Shown here one piece after another: positions 47,004 to 58,241 of a stretch of 64,000 nt of DNA (its first letter is position 1; every line of letters starts with the position of its first letter). Origin of the DNA: Amphichorda felina (lineage: Eukaryota; Ascomycota; Sordariomycetes; Hypocreales; Bionectriaceae); assembly GCA_016490725.1 (NCBI GenBank), contig JAEMHR010000032.1:62001-126000 (forward strand), given 5' to 3'. Made by a program: the position numbers and the translations under genes. The notes beneath the pieces were generated by a model. That model saw only the letters and a list, made by a program, of their open reading frames with translations. It was not told the origin of the DNA and did no database searches.

Positions 47004-48224
47004 ATGGAGAGCTTGCCCAGCGAAGTTATTCTCATAATTTCTGAACTTTGCACTGTCCCGCAAACTGCACGTTTGGCAAGGACCAGCCGACGACTCCACG
47101 CTGTTCTCAACGATACCATTTATCGACGCAATAGGGTTGATGAAGCTCCGAAGGAATCCTGCGTCTTGTGGGCTGCCACATTTGGACGACTCGACACTTT
47201 GAACACAGCGCGGCGGAATGGCGCTGATATGAATGTCTCAAAGTCTTTGTTCGCCCGTCGTGATCGACTGGCATGCCTCTCGCGCGGGGAATCGAGGGGT
47301 TATGTCTTCCCCTCCCCACTGCACCTTGCCGTAATTTGCGGTCGTCATCGTGTGGTTGAAGCGCTTCTTGACAACGAGGCTGTTCTCGACGCCCCTTTCC
47401 TCGAGTTTGAACACGGGGGGCCGCCCTCCTTCATGAGCCGACCCGGGCTCGACCCGCCACGAATCCGTGGCCGCCAGGACGGCGCTGCTACTAACAAAAA
47501 GTCATGGGTATGGAAAAGCTATGGAGGGCTAGCATCGTCTTATCGCCAAGTCGACGTGGCGCCCTGGGAAGAATCCCTGGCCAAATGGGTGACTGCAATC
47601 AATGATCATCCTGTCACCTCGGACTACGCTTACAACCATCATGCTCCTCATCAGGGGTTTCCACACTCCTTTCCGCTTCAGTTTGCTTGTTGCAACCGTC
47701 ACACCGAAGACCTGGCCTTGTTGCTGATCCGGCGAGGCGCCCGCCGCGTGTCGAGAGATAGCCTCGCCATCAACATGGCCATCGTGACCGGCAAGATGAC
47801 TCTATTCGAAGAGCTACTGCAACTACACAAAGGGGATATTTTCCGCCAAGATGACTTCATCATGACACAGCTTCGTATGGCTATTCAAGCAGCGCCTCTG
47901 GATACCGTACGGATGATCTTTCCCCGCCTGTGGGAGGCCGGAGTCGCAAACGCCTCGGAGTCAGTCGGCGAGTGGGTCGGCGCGGAGTACTTTGCTGCGC
48001 TGGTCAGTGGTAAATTGGCAGAGGCACTGATGTTGCTGGAATCCCTGGGTGATTCAAAGCTGGATGAATACTTTCGGCGGGTTTCCCTTGCCCACTTCTG
48101 GCACCCCAGCCCTGTGAAACCCCATCCCTTTGAGGCCATGAATGTGAAGGAGGGCCACTTCCAGGACGCTGCAATGAGCCTCTACAGAGCTCTGGCTGCC
48201 AGAAATGCATATGGCTACCGCTAG
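47004..48224 (+). CDS. F-box and ankyrin-repeat protein
   Basis: Single exon, 406 aa. The N-terminus MESLPSEVILIISELCTVPQ is an F-box, which binds Skp1 in SCF ubiquitin ligases. Ankyrin-like repeats follow (WAATFGRLDTLNTARRNGAD; PLHLAVICGRHRVVEALLDN; PLQFACCNRHTEDLALLLIRRGAR; INMAIVTGKMTLFEELLQ), probably for binding the target. The last 100 residues are helical without a known domain. An in-frame ATG at 46932 would add 24 residues ahead of the F-box and is less likely. The neighbour downstream of the decayed ankyrin gene is on the other strand; direct duplication between them is not evident. Target unknown. Confidence 0.8.
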   Translation: MESLPSEVILIISELCTVPQTARLARTSRRLHAVLNDTIYRRNRVDEAPKESCVLWAATFGRLDTLNTARRNGADMNVSKSLFARRDRLACLSRGESRGYVFPSPLHLAVICGRHRVVEALLDNEAVLDAPFLEFEHGGPPSFMSRPGLDPPRIRGRQDGAATNKKSWVWKSYGGLASSYRQVDVAPWEESLAKWVTAINDHPVTSDYAYNHHAPHQGFPHSFPLQFACCNRHTEDLALLLIRRGARRVSRDSLAINMAIVTGKMTLFEELLQLHKGDIFRQDDFIMTQLRMAIQAAPLDTVRMIFPRLWEAGVANASESVGEWVGAEYFAALVSGKLAEALMLLESLGDSKLDEYFRRVSLAHFWHPSPVKPHPFEAMNVKEGHFQDAAMSLYRALAARNAYGYR

Positions 48225-49530
48225 ATCAGAACCAGTGGGGAAGATGGTCGCATCTCAGGATCGCTATTGCCTGTGCATGTTGACGACGGCCGTGGATTTC
48301 GACAAACACCCCTTTCAGCGAGGCTATAAAACAACGCCTCTCTGCCGAAGCAAGCTGAATGTCTGTAGGGACACAGATGGAATGGAGAGGCAAAGGCGAG
48401 TTTCTGTCTTCTTTTCTTACTGTCTTCTCGTGGAAAGGGGCGTCCAGAAACGGTAGTCATGCTGTCGGAATTTGTGAAAAGGGGGGGGGGGGGGGATTTA
48501 CTATCAATATTCGCTCGGGATGAGCAGCGCATGCATGAATATTTTACTGTTTGAGATGGCATATGGAATTTCATTTAGCGACGGTTAGCTTATACTCTGA
48601 GAGAGGATTGGCTTTACATTTCATCGTCTGTTGTCTCTGTTCTTGGTATGGCCACACTAGAAAGACCAGCGGAGGCTATCTTACTACGCAATTAAACTTA
48701 GTACACGGTACTTCTGTGGGTAGTTTAACTTGAAGCGGGCTCAGCCAAGCTGTAACTTGTGACACGGGAAAAAGGCAGTGATTTCAGTTGAATCGAAATC
48801 AACATATCGGGTATATAATATGACAAGTTTGGTGATAACTTGATGTGAAAGATTACACTCGGATTAGATTCTGAGAATCTGGGACAATTTAAGTGTGGAT
48901 ATAATTGACGATGATGACGTAGGGACTACTCTATGGCTAATTGTCCATGGCCAGATGACTATAGCACTGTTTCATTTGGACATACACTCTCAGACGTAAC
49001 ATGAGGTGAACGCGGATAATATAAAGGTCAAAGGGTGTTGGTTTTTATATATGCGCAAAATATGTACACCGAGACTCAGATAGAACACTTGCGCGTTACT
49101 ATGTATGCTATAGGGTAAGATGCGCATCAAACCCGCTAAACACCATGGTACTGTCAAGACAACACTTACTTGACCATCTTAAGGTGCTTCACTGGTCTTA
49201 AGTCTCCGAAGCGGCTTAGGAGGGGTAAAAACACAGCCACCACCAATTGGATTATTTTTACTCTTGTTCCTGAGTGTGGGTACTTGTCCTGGGCTGTGTA
49301 GGAGCACAGCCAATGGAGTACAAGCATACCTTATGCAAGAACATGGGTGTCGACATCCAATGGCCATGATCGGTCAAAGCAAGGCATTTTAGGGGACCCA
49401 GAGTGAGGCGGTTTCGTAATGCGGAATGCCGAGCCCTGAAGATACTCGAAATTGACTCCTCCGCTCCCGTAGCTTGTCGGTCATCGTGCCATGATATGAT
49501 GGCTGCCCTTGCAATCGGCAATCAGCGGCC
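48225..49530. other. Intergenic region with poly-G run
   Basis: About 1.3 kb between two plus-strand genes. A run of 15 G lies at 48481-48495. The 48770-49260 part is AT-rich without coding signal. The last 300 bases should hold the promoter of the next gene. Confidence 0.5.
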
Positions 49531-51728
49531 ATGGATCCAGCTTCAGTAATTGGCCTTGTCAGCGCCGTCATCAATATTGCCGATGTCATAGCAAAGAGCG
49601 TCACCTCTCTGAGGAGCCTCCAGTCGAAATATCAGAACGCAGACTTTAGACTCGGCGCTCTGATCAGCCAACTTCTGACTATCAAAGCCGCCCTGGGCCA
49701 TGTCGCCGATATCATCAACAGCCCTAGCATCGGGTTCTTAGATCATGGAGGCTACTCTCGGCAGTTCTCGGACGATTTGCGCATCTCCTTATCTGGCTGC
49801 GAGGCCATGATTTGCGCTCTTGATGGCCAACTGGCCAACCTGCATCGGGACGAAACAAATGGGCTGACGATGGGCGGCAAGTTCACCATGGCCTGGGAGG
49901 ATTCCACCATCGACGGATACCTCACCATGCTCAGCAACCAAACCAGCGCCCTTCAGCTCCTCCTGACATCCTTGCAATGGTGGGTACAGACGGATCCAAA
50001 CTTTTGATTAATACTTACATATCTGCAGTCGCAGCTCCTTTGCTAGAAATGACATCTTGCAAAAAGAGACTACGCGACGCATCTTTGAACAGATCAAAGA
50101 TGACACGTCATCTCTGTTATGGCTGTACGATGAGGAATCTCTGCTCTCACTGAGGAGCGCGGGACCTCAACCGGACCTCTCTACTGTCACCGCAGAGTTC
50201 TCATTTGACGGGGAACTCATGACTTCCAAGGTATACCGGACAGCGATGCGCTCGCACATGATCTTTGCCATTGGCGGCGGCGGGAACAGAGCAGGAGAAC
50301 CGGCGGTTCAAGAATCACCATCCGGTCGTCCGCAATCGATGTTCAGGATGAGTCGCCGGTTTTCCATCCACAGCACGAGGTTACCCGAAATGGAAGACGT
50401 CGAGTCCATCAACTCCACTCTTCTCAACAGGGACTCTGTTTCATCGCGGGCACATTTGTTATCACCACCCCAGGCCCAAAGCCCGGACCACGTGCAAGTC
50501 CAAGTCAGGCCTCATTACGACGATTCCAACAGTCTACGCTCCAGCAGTACCAGCTTGTACTCTGTAGCTAATGCCTCCCTGCGCCGCTTTTGGCGCCAGA
50601 GAAAACAGCCCGCTATCCCATCTAAACCAATCTTGGCGGTGGCGCCTGCTTTTGCGCCCAAAGATGCTATCAATGTCGCCGTCTTTGGTACCTCGGAGAG
50701 CGGTAAAAGCACACTGGTCAAGTCACTCATTTACACCTTTGGTGGCTATGATATCCGAACCCGCCGATCATACATCGAAGACATTTTCAGAGAAACTGTT
50801 GACGCCATGCTGGTGCTTACTAGAGAGATGGCCAAGGCGGCTAAAGATCCTAATCAATGGCCACTGAACCCTGCTGCCGGCAACAATATAGAATGCGCCT
50901 TTTCCTTGGAACTGAAATTATTGGAGGATAGTCTTCTCCTTGACGAGTTTTGCTCGACATCAATGGACCCAGCAGTGACCAAAGCTCTCACGGTATTATG
51001 GGCACAGCCTGAGCTCAGAGCCAGCCTTGCCAATCTACGCGCCCAGTGCGATCTGCCACAGTCAACAGAGTAGTGAGTTTGATGGGCTTTTCCCGCAAGG
51101 CGCTGGCTAGTAGCTAATACTCAAAATCATCCACAGCTTCCTTGAGTCGATCGAGCGTCTTACCAAGGAGAACTACCTCCCCTCGGCGAGCGACATACTC
51201 CGCACATACCAGAAGACGGTGGGGATTACCCTGTCAAACTTCGAGTTCAATGGAAAGTCGTATAACGTCTTTGACGTCGGAGGGTCCAGGGTGTCACGCA
51301 GAAAGTGGGTGCATGCGCTGTCTCAGGCAGATGTGATGGTATACACCTTTGACGTCGCTTGCTCTGGTGACGCGACATTGAACGACGGCCACGATGCTAT
51401 GGAAGAGCAGGTCAATGTCTTGAGGAGTCTCTTGGACAACCAGCATCTACATGCAAAGAAAGCGATTGTCATCTTTACCAAAGTTGACAAGCTCACGCCA
51501 CGAGCTATGGGCCAGTTGTTGTCAAGCGAGTTATTTCAAAATTATGGAGGAGACACGCAGAGTGTTGGGGGGGTACTTGATCATCTGGCCCGTGAGCTTG
51601 CGTCGCTGGGTAAGGAGCCGTGGGAGAGAATCTCATTCTGGAAGGCCAGTATCGCATGGTCCTCGACTGAGTTGGCAGACGTGGCCTTAACCGCCTTGGA
51701 ACAGTTAGACACCGAGACAGAAAACTAA
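49531..51728 (+). CDS. STAND-type N-terminal domain fused to G-alpha-like GTPase
   Basis: Three exons, 49531-49979, 50029-51072 and 51137-51728, encode 694 aa. Residues 1-150 match the fungal STAND/NLR N-terminal helical domain (MDPASVIGLVSAVINIADVI...). A Ser-rich linker (about 240-350) joins it to a G-alpha-like domain: G1 FGTSESGKST (about 369-378), switch I DILRTYQKTVG (517-527), G3 FDVGGSRVSRRKW (543-555), and G4 TKVD (612-615). The helical insert between G1 and switch I is present. The arginine finger of switch I is Tyr522, and the catalytic Gln of DVGGQ is Ser548. The myristoylation start of normal G-alpha is absent. Predicted to bind GTP but hydrolyse it poorly. Function is unknown; a signalling or non-self recognition role is inference. 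Confidence 0.83.
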
Positions 51729-52264
51729 ATGGATGATTAACATCTACCATTGTACCATTTTTTTTTCGATTAAAGCTTAATCCTTCCCTGTGGCTTATGA
51801 AGCATCCTCATCTGCAATTGACATACCTACCAAGAACAGGACGAGCTATTCTCCCACTGCTCTAATTCGATTACCATAGACGTCGGCTGATTGTTCATGG
51901 TAGGTGTCGGTCATGTAATACGTGGAATAAATCAACTTCGCAATTAAAAATAAATAAATAAATAAAACTATTCTACACGGTTGTCTCAGCCTTCCTCACC
52001 CCTTTCATCAAGTGGCGCTTCAGATTCTCAGTTGATGCCGAATTAGGTCAACTGAAGAAGAGACAGTAGGTAAGTATATAATGCACATGGTACAATAAGG
52101 GGCTCATCAAAACATCATCATATGGGCAGGCTTATGTTCCTAAAAACAAGGGTTTTATTCTATCTACAAGCCAGGCCGCGGCTTTTGTCAAGTACGTAAT
52201 TAGAAAAAGAGTTCAGATAAAGGAAAAATACTGGGGTACCCGCAGCGACTCGACATCTACCACC
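51729..52264. other. Convergent, AT-rich intergenic region
   Basis: About 540 bases between the G-alpha-like gene (+) and the small peptide gene (-). AT-rich, with an AATAAATAAATAAATAAAA tract at about 51950-51968. It should hold both 3' ends. Confidence 0.5.
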
Positions 52265-52641
52265 TCAAATCCGTCCCTCCTCATCATCATCAGACTTGTT
52301 CCTCTTATGGAAGAGGCTGAGCTAAGGTTTACCAAGAGCAGGTATATTAACCGTCATGGTAATTTAGTTTCTATCAAGGGGAATCAGCGTGTGGCTACAC
52401 CATAAGAAATTAGTCAACTTACCCGCACCAGCCGAACTCCCAGCTGGGGTCGTCCTTGATGCAGTTGCCGGAGCAGCAGTAGTTGTCGGGGCTAGCCTCG
52501 TTGCAGCCGTTCTCTGATAAGGCAGTCAGTACCTTTCCAGGCAGTGGATGGCTTCTTGATTCACTTACGGCCGTTGGGAATGCAGGCCTGGGCACCGACA
52601 GCCATGGCGATGGCGGCAGCGAAGAAAGTAGCGAACTGCAT
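52265..52641 (-). CDS. Small secreted six-cysteine peptide
   Basis: Exons 52569-52641, 52423-52513 and 52265-52316 encode 71 aa. A signal peptide of 19 residues (MQFATFFAAAIAMAVGAQA) precedes Cys20, Cys28, Cys37, Cys38, Cys42 and Cys54. The spacing C-x7-C-x8-CC-x3-C-x11-C is that of cystine-knot (knottin) peptides. The second intron (52317-52422) starts GTAAGT directly after TGCGG; if it is kept, the next codon is TAA (52419-52421) and the product is 55 aa ending WCG. If removed, a charged tail LFHKRNKSDDDEEGRI is added. Secretion and disulphide bonding are inferred from sequence. It could be an effector, an antimicrobial or an inhibitor; nothing in the sequence decides. Too short for standard gene finding. 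Confidence 0.7.
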
Positions 52642-52776
52642 GTTGAAGGTTGGGAGGAGAGTATATACTCGAAGTGTAGTATGAAACAGAGAAGGGAGTT
52701 GTAGTGGTAGTTGTAGTTGAAGACTTGTGAGCTGATGAGGAAAAGAGATGACTTGGTTGTGCGGAATCTTGTCGGC

Positions 52777-52784
52777 CTTTTATA
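52777..52784 (-). promoter_or_regulatory. TATA box of small cysteine-rich peptide gene
   Basis: TATAAAAG on minus lies about 136 bases upstream of the ATG at 52641. A strong TATA element suits a highly induced small secreted protein gene. Confidence 0.55.
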
Positions 52785-54346
52785 ACTTAGAGGAACTCGA
52801 GAATGGGCTCATGAATGTGGATGATGATTGACAAAATGGGCGACGTGCCGGGAAACGTTGCGTTCCAGTTGATTCCCATTTGGCTCCTGACGAGCCTTCG
52901 GACTCTCTGTGCTGCTGCGTGCATCCTTCGTAATGGCACATGCAGCTTACGATGCAGGGTTCACGCTGGAGGCCTACACGGCCACAACGACAAAGTCCAA
53001 AGGAGTATTCCTGAAATAATAGCAAAATAACTCTAGTTTAGAATGCATCTATATTCCCGATGAGCTGTTCATTCGTATTGCTAGGCGATAGAATGTTTCA
53101 CTAGAAACTGGGCTTTAGCAACCAAGGGCACCACTAAACAAACCCTGGAGTTGAAGCCATAGGTGCGCAATGACTGCGGCAGCATGTTGTCCCATCACGA
53201 CGGCTGATACTCATGGGCCGATCTAAGATGTATCTGATGTCTGGTTGTGCATTTTCGGATGCTTCACGGCACATTTTGCTGCACGACCATGAATATTCCC
53301 ATTGGACGCTTGAGCTTACCAGTGGCAGATTCCTTCTTCTGGAAGGCAGCATCCGCCCACATGCACGAACGTGCCAACAACCAACAACATAAGTCAGCAC
53401 TAAACAATGGTACGTAATTACATGTACATGTGTAATGGGAGGCAGATGCACTGGAGCGGCACATTGCAAAAGGTTCCCTTACCACACAGAATTTTCAATT
53501 ATACAGAAGCGCCACGTAATAATTATTACCGGTGTGGCAGGTGCTAAACCCCCGACGTACTCTCGCTTGGCCGCCGCTCTCAGCCATGGATTCGTGGATT
53601 CATGGATTTTTGGATTCATGATGGATCTCCCCCGCATCAACGATCCCGCGAGGCGCAGCTGAACTTCCATGAGGAACAGTGGATTACTGACCACTGGACT
53701 GCACAGCAGAAATGCGCAACCCCAACTCTCCAACATCAAGAGGTGGCATTTGAAGGGAAACTGCACATCTCCACGTCAACTTCATGACTATAGGTAGGGC
53801 CAGTATACGTGCTGCGGGCTAGAGAACACCATCATTGCCAGTAGCCGATACAATCACCAGCGGCTCGTCCCGGACTGCTTTGCAGGATCTGCGTGCAGCA
53901 GACTTTTAGCCGAACCAGCGAGCCAAGCATAAAATAAAGCTGCAACATGGTCTTTTCAGTCGTCGCTCGGGCCGTCGCCTGCAGGCGTGCGGAGTGGGCA
54001 GTGATCGTCGCTCCTTGACCCTATAAGGTAGGGACCGGAAGTCCAGCAGCTAACTCCAGGTGCAAAACATCCATCATGAATAGAACCAACGACATATAAT
54101 TTGGGTGCCAAATGAGACGTTGCTAAGCCCGATCCTTCGCCATTGATGGTAGTAAAGAGTTGGAAAGAAGGACTTGGGGCCCAATTATATTTAATTTCTC
54201 ACGTAGAAAGGTTTAAAGCGAAACTATAATAGATTTGAGCAGAGGCCACGTCTCTTTGTTGCATATTTCGATACCCGACCCCAGATTCCAACATCGTCCC
54301 CTATAGGGCTCCTACTAGTGACTCCCGTGCTAGAAATCATAGGTAG

Positions 54347-54481
54347 TACGAAGCTTGCGGTCAAAAGTCTTGTGCTATTAGGTACGTCCTCTACTAACAG
54401 CCCTTGATCGGCCTCATATGCATGTTCCTGTTAGTGGGGTACGTACCTAATGGTATAAGACTTTTGACCACAACCTTCATA
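54347..54481. repeat. Long inverted repeat (fold-back, MITE-like)
   Basis: The arm 54347-54400 pairs with 54428-54481 over about 54 nt around a 27-nt loop. The core GGTCAAAAGTCTT at 54359-54371 is matched exactly by AAGACTTTTGACC, then ATTAGGTACGT by ACGTACCTAAT, then CTAACAG by CTGTTAG. Many mismatches are C/T or G/A, as expected of RIP or age. No coding capacity. It may be a miniature inverted-repeat element or a hairpin RNA source. Confidence 0.65.
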
Positions 54482-55341
54482 GTCTAGGGATGGATTTAGG
54501 ATCCTGACTAAGGCGCACGGCGGCCTGCATATGCACTATGCGCCACTGTCACTCTTCTAAGACAGAATGCAACCCCAACTTTTAGCGCCACCGCGGGGAG
54601 GACGGATGAGAAGGATGGAAGTGCGAGATGGCTGTCGAAAATTCCCGAGCTGATTCTTTCAGTGTGCTTCATTAATCGCTAAGTGCCTCGTTACATCCAG
54701 TACCCAGGACAGATGGATCATGCACACAAATATCCCTTCTTTTCCCGTATCGACAGGTGGCGCCACCTCGGCGTAAGAATACGAGCACCGGCAAGAGGTT
54801 GTGGGAGTATTCAACCAGTACACCTTAGACACACGACGCCTTGCAATCCACTTCGAAGCAGGCGACTGTATCCCGCTCTGAGATGATTGCTACCCGGTGG
54901 ATGGTGAAATTGACCACTCCCACTGATACTACATGACAACCTACAGTCATGCCCGTAAAAAAATAATTCTATTCGTTTTTCTAGTCATTGTTTCCGGGGA
55001 TGACCTGTTTATGGTGCGTCAATGGTCTTCGTTATAGGCCTTGCCATGAAACCACGGGACCCCAACACCACTACTGTTATGGCAATCGAGGACACGCTGT
55101 CGCACCCACCGGGTTTGGAAGCATCCCGCAGTCGGCCCTTGGGCGCCAACACATCCTGCATAATGGGACAAGCATGTGCGGTTATAGGCGGACGCTTGAG
55201 AAGGGGAGAGAGATCTCTTTAGGCTATGTATATAGGACCCTCGACTCCCGTAGCCTTTTAGTCCAGGCTTATCAACAAAGCTCCCAGTTTGTCCCCAAGA
55301 ATCTTTTGCCCTTTGGCTTTGTCTGGTAAACCACCTCCATC

Positions 55342-55590
55342 ATGATAACCCGTGTCTATCTTGATGATCAGGGCTTTTGGACTCCTCCGCTAGTGGCTCG
55401 CCCGCAGAAGCCCCCGGTCGTGAAGCCGCCGCAACCATCACGGTTGAAACCACGTGAAGCTGCCATAGCAGCTTCTATGGAGAGTGTTCCCACTTTAAAT
55501 AGCATCATATCTATCTCTTCCGATGAAAAAGATTCTGACACTGATGAAGCCGACGATGACGCGTATATGGAGTTCCTCTCCAGCACGTAG
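55342..55590 (+). CDS. Short hypothetical frame, acidic C-terminus
   Basis: A frame of 82 codons with ATG, a Pro/Lys-rich middle (ARPQKPPVVKPPQPSR) and an acidic Ser/Asp end (SISSDEKDSDTDEADDDAYM). The bias looks more coding-like than its surroundings and could be the tail of a decayed gene or transposon protein. No domain is recognised and no transcript evidence exists; it may be chance. Confidence 0.22.
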   Translation: MITRVYLDDQGFWTPPLVARPQKPPVVKPPQPSRLKPREAAIAASMESVPTLNSIISISSDEKDSDTDEADDDAYMEFLSST

Positions 55591-56390
55591 CATGCTCGTA
55601 CTAAGAGCGCAGGTAAGTAGCGCTAAAGCGGTTGAAAAGGGGGCAGAGGATTGACTATTTTTCTAGGGAGCGCCTCTTAGGTGGTTAAGAGTGACGAGAG
55701 CGCTGGGAGCCAACCTGGCCAACCAGCTATGGCGAGACCGTCGCTTGTCTCTTCTCTTGGCAGTCCCGCGACCACATTAACACTATTTAAGATCGCTCCA
55801 TTGAATCAGGAGAAGCTAAGAGATAAAGTCAGAATGCGACCATGAGTAAATAATTGACGTGCAGGAGAGCATGATCAATTATCAGGCTGGCTTTATGGGT
55901 AGGCGCCTTCTTGAAGGCTTATAGTAGTAGCTACTAGGACGCTCGTAGCTCAGGGCCACTGTCAGTCAATGTAGAAGTCAGTCGCAACTGCGGCATCACA
56001 TAGTCACATTACACACAAGACATGTGCAAGGCTTTTAAGGCTCGACTATCACCGATTAATTTTATGTAAAAGCCAAGTAGATAGATATTGAAGGAATTCA
56101 TCACATCTGATTTACCCGTTCCGTCGTTGTCGAATATACCTTACCTATACAAGGAATAGAAGTGGTGATGGTGTCACCTACTGGGGCGCTGAGGCGACAC
56201 CTGGAGCAACGGATGATCAAGCAGCGCACCGCTACCGGATTAATATAGCTCCGACGCCGGGCGCTCGGCCCAGCAATCAGAAGGCCCCAAGGACCCACTG
56301 GAGTGCGTACAGGGTCAACTCGGTGCTTTCCTGTTCGAAGGCCCTCTCACAATCAAATCAACCCTCTTCCTTACCTTGTGTAATCATCAA

Positions 56391-57963
56391 ATGACGACCC
56401 TACTCATGAGAGCGTTAAGGTCCACGCAGTGGGCTTTCTCTCACTCCATCAAAACACGCACACTCTCACAACACTCCCTCACCTTTGGCAGATGCCTCTA
56501 CCACAGCAACCTGCCGCGATCAACCTCGCTTGAGTTCCATCGGCACCACTTCGCATTCACAAGAACCATGGCAATGTATGCGCGGACGTTTCCAAGCGAA
56601 GGCTTTGAGGTGCTGCCAGTTGACCATGAAGTAGAAGAAGAGACAGTCCAAGGGTACAAAGCTGAAAGATTTTATCCTGTCAGACTGGGCGAGGTCTTTG
56701 CCTCGAGGTATCAGGCAGTCGCCAAGTTAGGTTTTGGTACAACCTCTACCGTCTGGCTCTGTCGCGATCTCACGTATGTTCTTCAATTAGTCTGCGTTAG
56801 TAGATGTTTTTGCTAACGACACGGTCTTGCCGCTCAGCGAAGATACACTCGTCACTCTCAAAGTTTGCACCACGGAACAAGAAGCGACTCAAGAAGTGGC
56901 CATATCCAACCATATCAAAGCTATTGACGGTGCAGAACACCCTGGCAAGGAAAGGCTGCGTATAACCCTAGATGACTTCAAGATCGCGGGGCCGCACGGG
57001 TCTCACCAATGTCTAGTCTTCCCTGCTCTAGGCTTAACGTACACAGACTATCGAAACATCTTCCCGGGGCGTGCTCTCAACAAGGACGTTTTACAAGTAA
57101 CTCTGCTCATGGTTTTCCTTGGTCTCGATTTCATGCACCTAGCGGGCGTGGTTCACACAGGTATTGGCTTATGTTTTGTTGATAGTCCGCAAGCTAACAA
57201 CAGCCTTAGACATATCCCCAAACAACATTCATGTTGGTGCCAATGAGGCCGCTGTCTCTAAAGTAGAACGTGCGGAGCTCGCGAACCCATCGCCGCGAAA
57301 GATTCTTGCGGATCGGACTATTCACCTCTCCTATAGGATGCCAATCACCAGTGACCCGCTAGTTATATCCGACTTTGGCTCTGCAGTTCTGGGACAGGCC
57401 GGCCAAAAGTACACTGGAGATGTTATGCCGGGGGTTTACAGAGCGCCCGAGATCATTCTTGGCATGGAATGGGACTCTAAAATTGACATTTGGTCAGTTG
57501 GGGTTATGGTATGTCAAGATACATATCTACTCTATACTATCTAGTATCACTGACATAGAGTATAGATTTGGGACCTCTTCGAAGGAGGCCGACTCTTTCG
57601 TGCTGTTAAAGATGGCCATCTGAACGACGAATTGCATCTTGCTGAGATGGTTTCCCTTTTGGGGCCGCCCCCGAAGAAGTTTCTCGAGCGGAGTGACAAA
57701 TGCCGTCAGTATTGGGACGCCGAAGGTATAGTTTTCCCTGCTCCACTGCAATGGCTTCGCTTACATTCGAAGGGAAATGGATTGCTGCGACACCTATTCC
57801 CGATCAAACCCTTGAGAGTCGCGAGACACGTCTCGAGGGGAGCGACAAGAAGCTCCTCTTGGCTCTAGCTCGTAAAATCTTACGCTGGCTTCCAGAAGAA
57901 CGACCCTGTGCAGAGACTCTTATTGAGGAGGACGAATTTCTCAATCAGTACACACGTAAATGA
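56391..57963 (+). CDS. SRPK-like protein kinase
   Basis: Five exons: 56391-56773, 56838-57160, 57210-57508, 57566-57725 and 57773-57963; 451 aa, GT-AG and in frame. The kinase domain starts about residue 100: LGEVFASRYQAVAKLGFGTTSTVWLC, lysine in TLKV, the catalytic loop VVHTDISPNNI (Asp about 237) with the HTD form usual in SRPK, DFG in ISDFGSAV, GVYRAPEIILG, and DIWSVGVMIWDLFEG. Only a very short spacer lies between lobes, as in the fungal expanded SRPK-like set, not the long spacer of true SRPK. The first 50 residues are Arg/Ser/His rich and lack acids up to about 50, like a mitochondrial presequence; an ATG near 56568 (MAMYARTF) would remove them. Substrate unknown. Confidence 0.82.
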
Positions 57964-58163
57964 GTCAGGAATTCGATGAGGGCGTTGATGTGCTGCATTC
58001 ACGAATGGAGGACGGCAAACGTCAGTATCTGCTGCACTCGGATGATAGGAGGTCTCATAACACGGTGAGGTTGGATCGGGGAAGAGCCCCCTAGGGGCTG
58101 AAAATCAATCCCTACGATGCAGAGGCGAATCGCCTAGACCGTTAAGCAGCCCACGGTATCAAA

Positions 58164-58241
58164 CGACCCACGCTTCCAGGGCCAAGCTGTCAAAAGACCT
58201 ACGCTGCTAGGCCTAGGCTGCCACACAGCCCACGCCCAAGC
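58164..58241 (+). repeat. Degenerate 31-nt tandem repeat, about 2.5 units
   Basis: Units 58164-58194 and 58195-58225 align at roughly 22 of 31 positions and a partial third copy (CAGCCCACGCCCAAGC) follows at 58226-58241. Many differences are transitions. Confidence 0.45.

Larger units (their letters stand above)
52785..56390. other. Gene-poor region, 3.6 kb
   Basis: No intact gene is supported between the peptide gene and the SRPK-like kinase. It contains a large fold-back (54347-54481) and a short acidic frame (55342-55590), listed separately. Other frames are under 120 codons, with no motif. No transposase or reverse-transcriptase motifs were seen in it. Confidence 0.5.
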
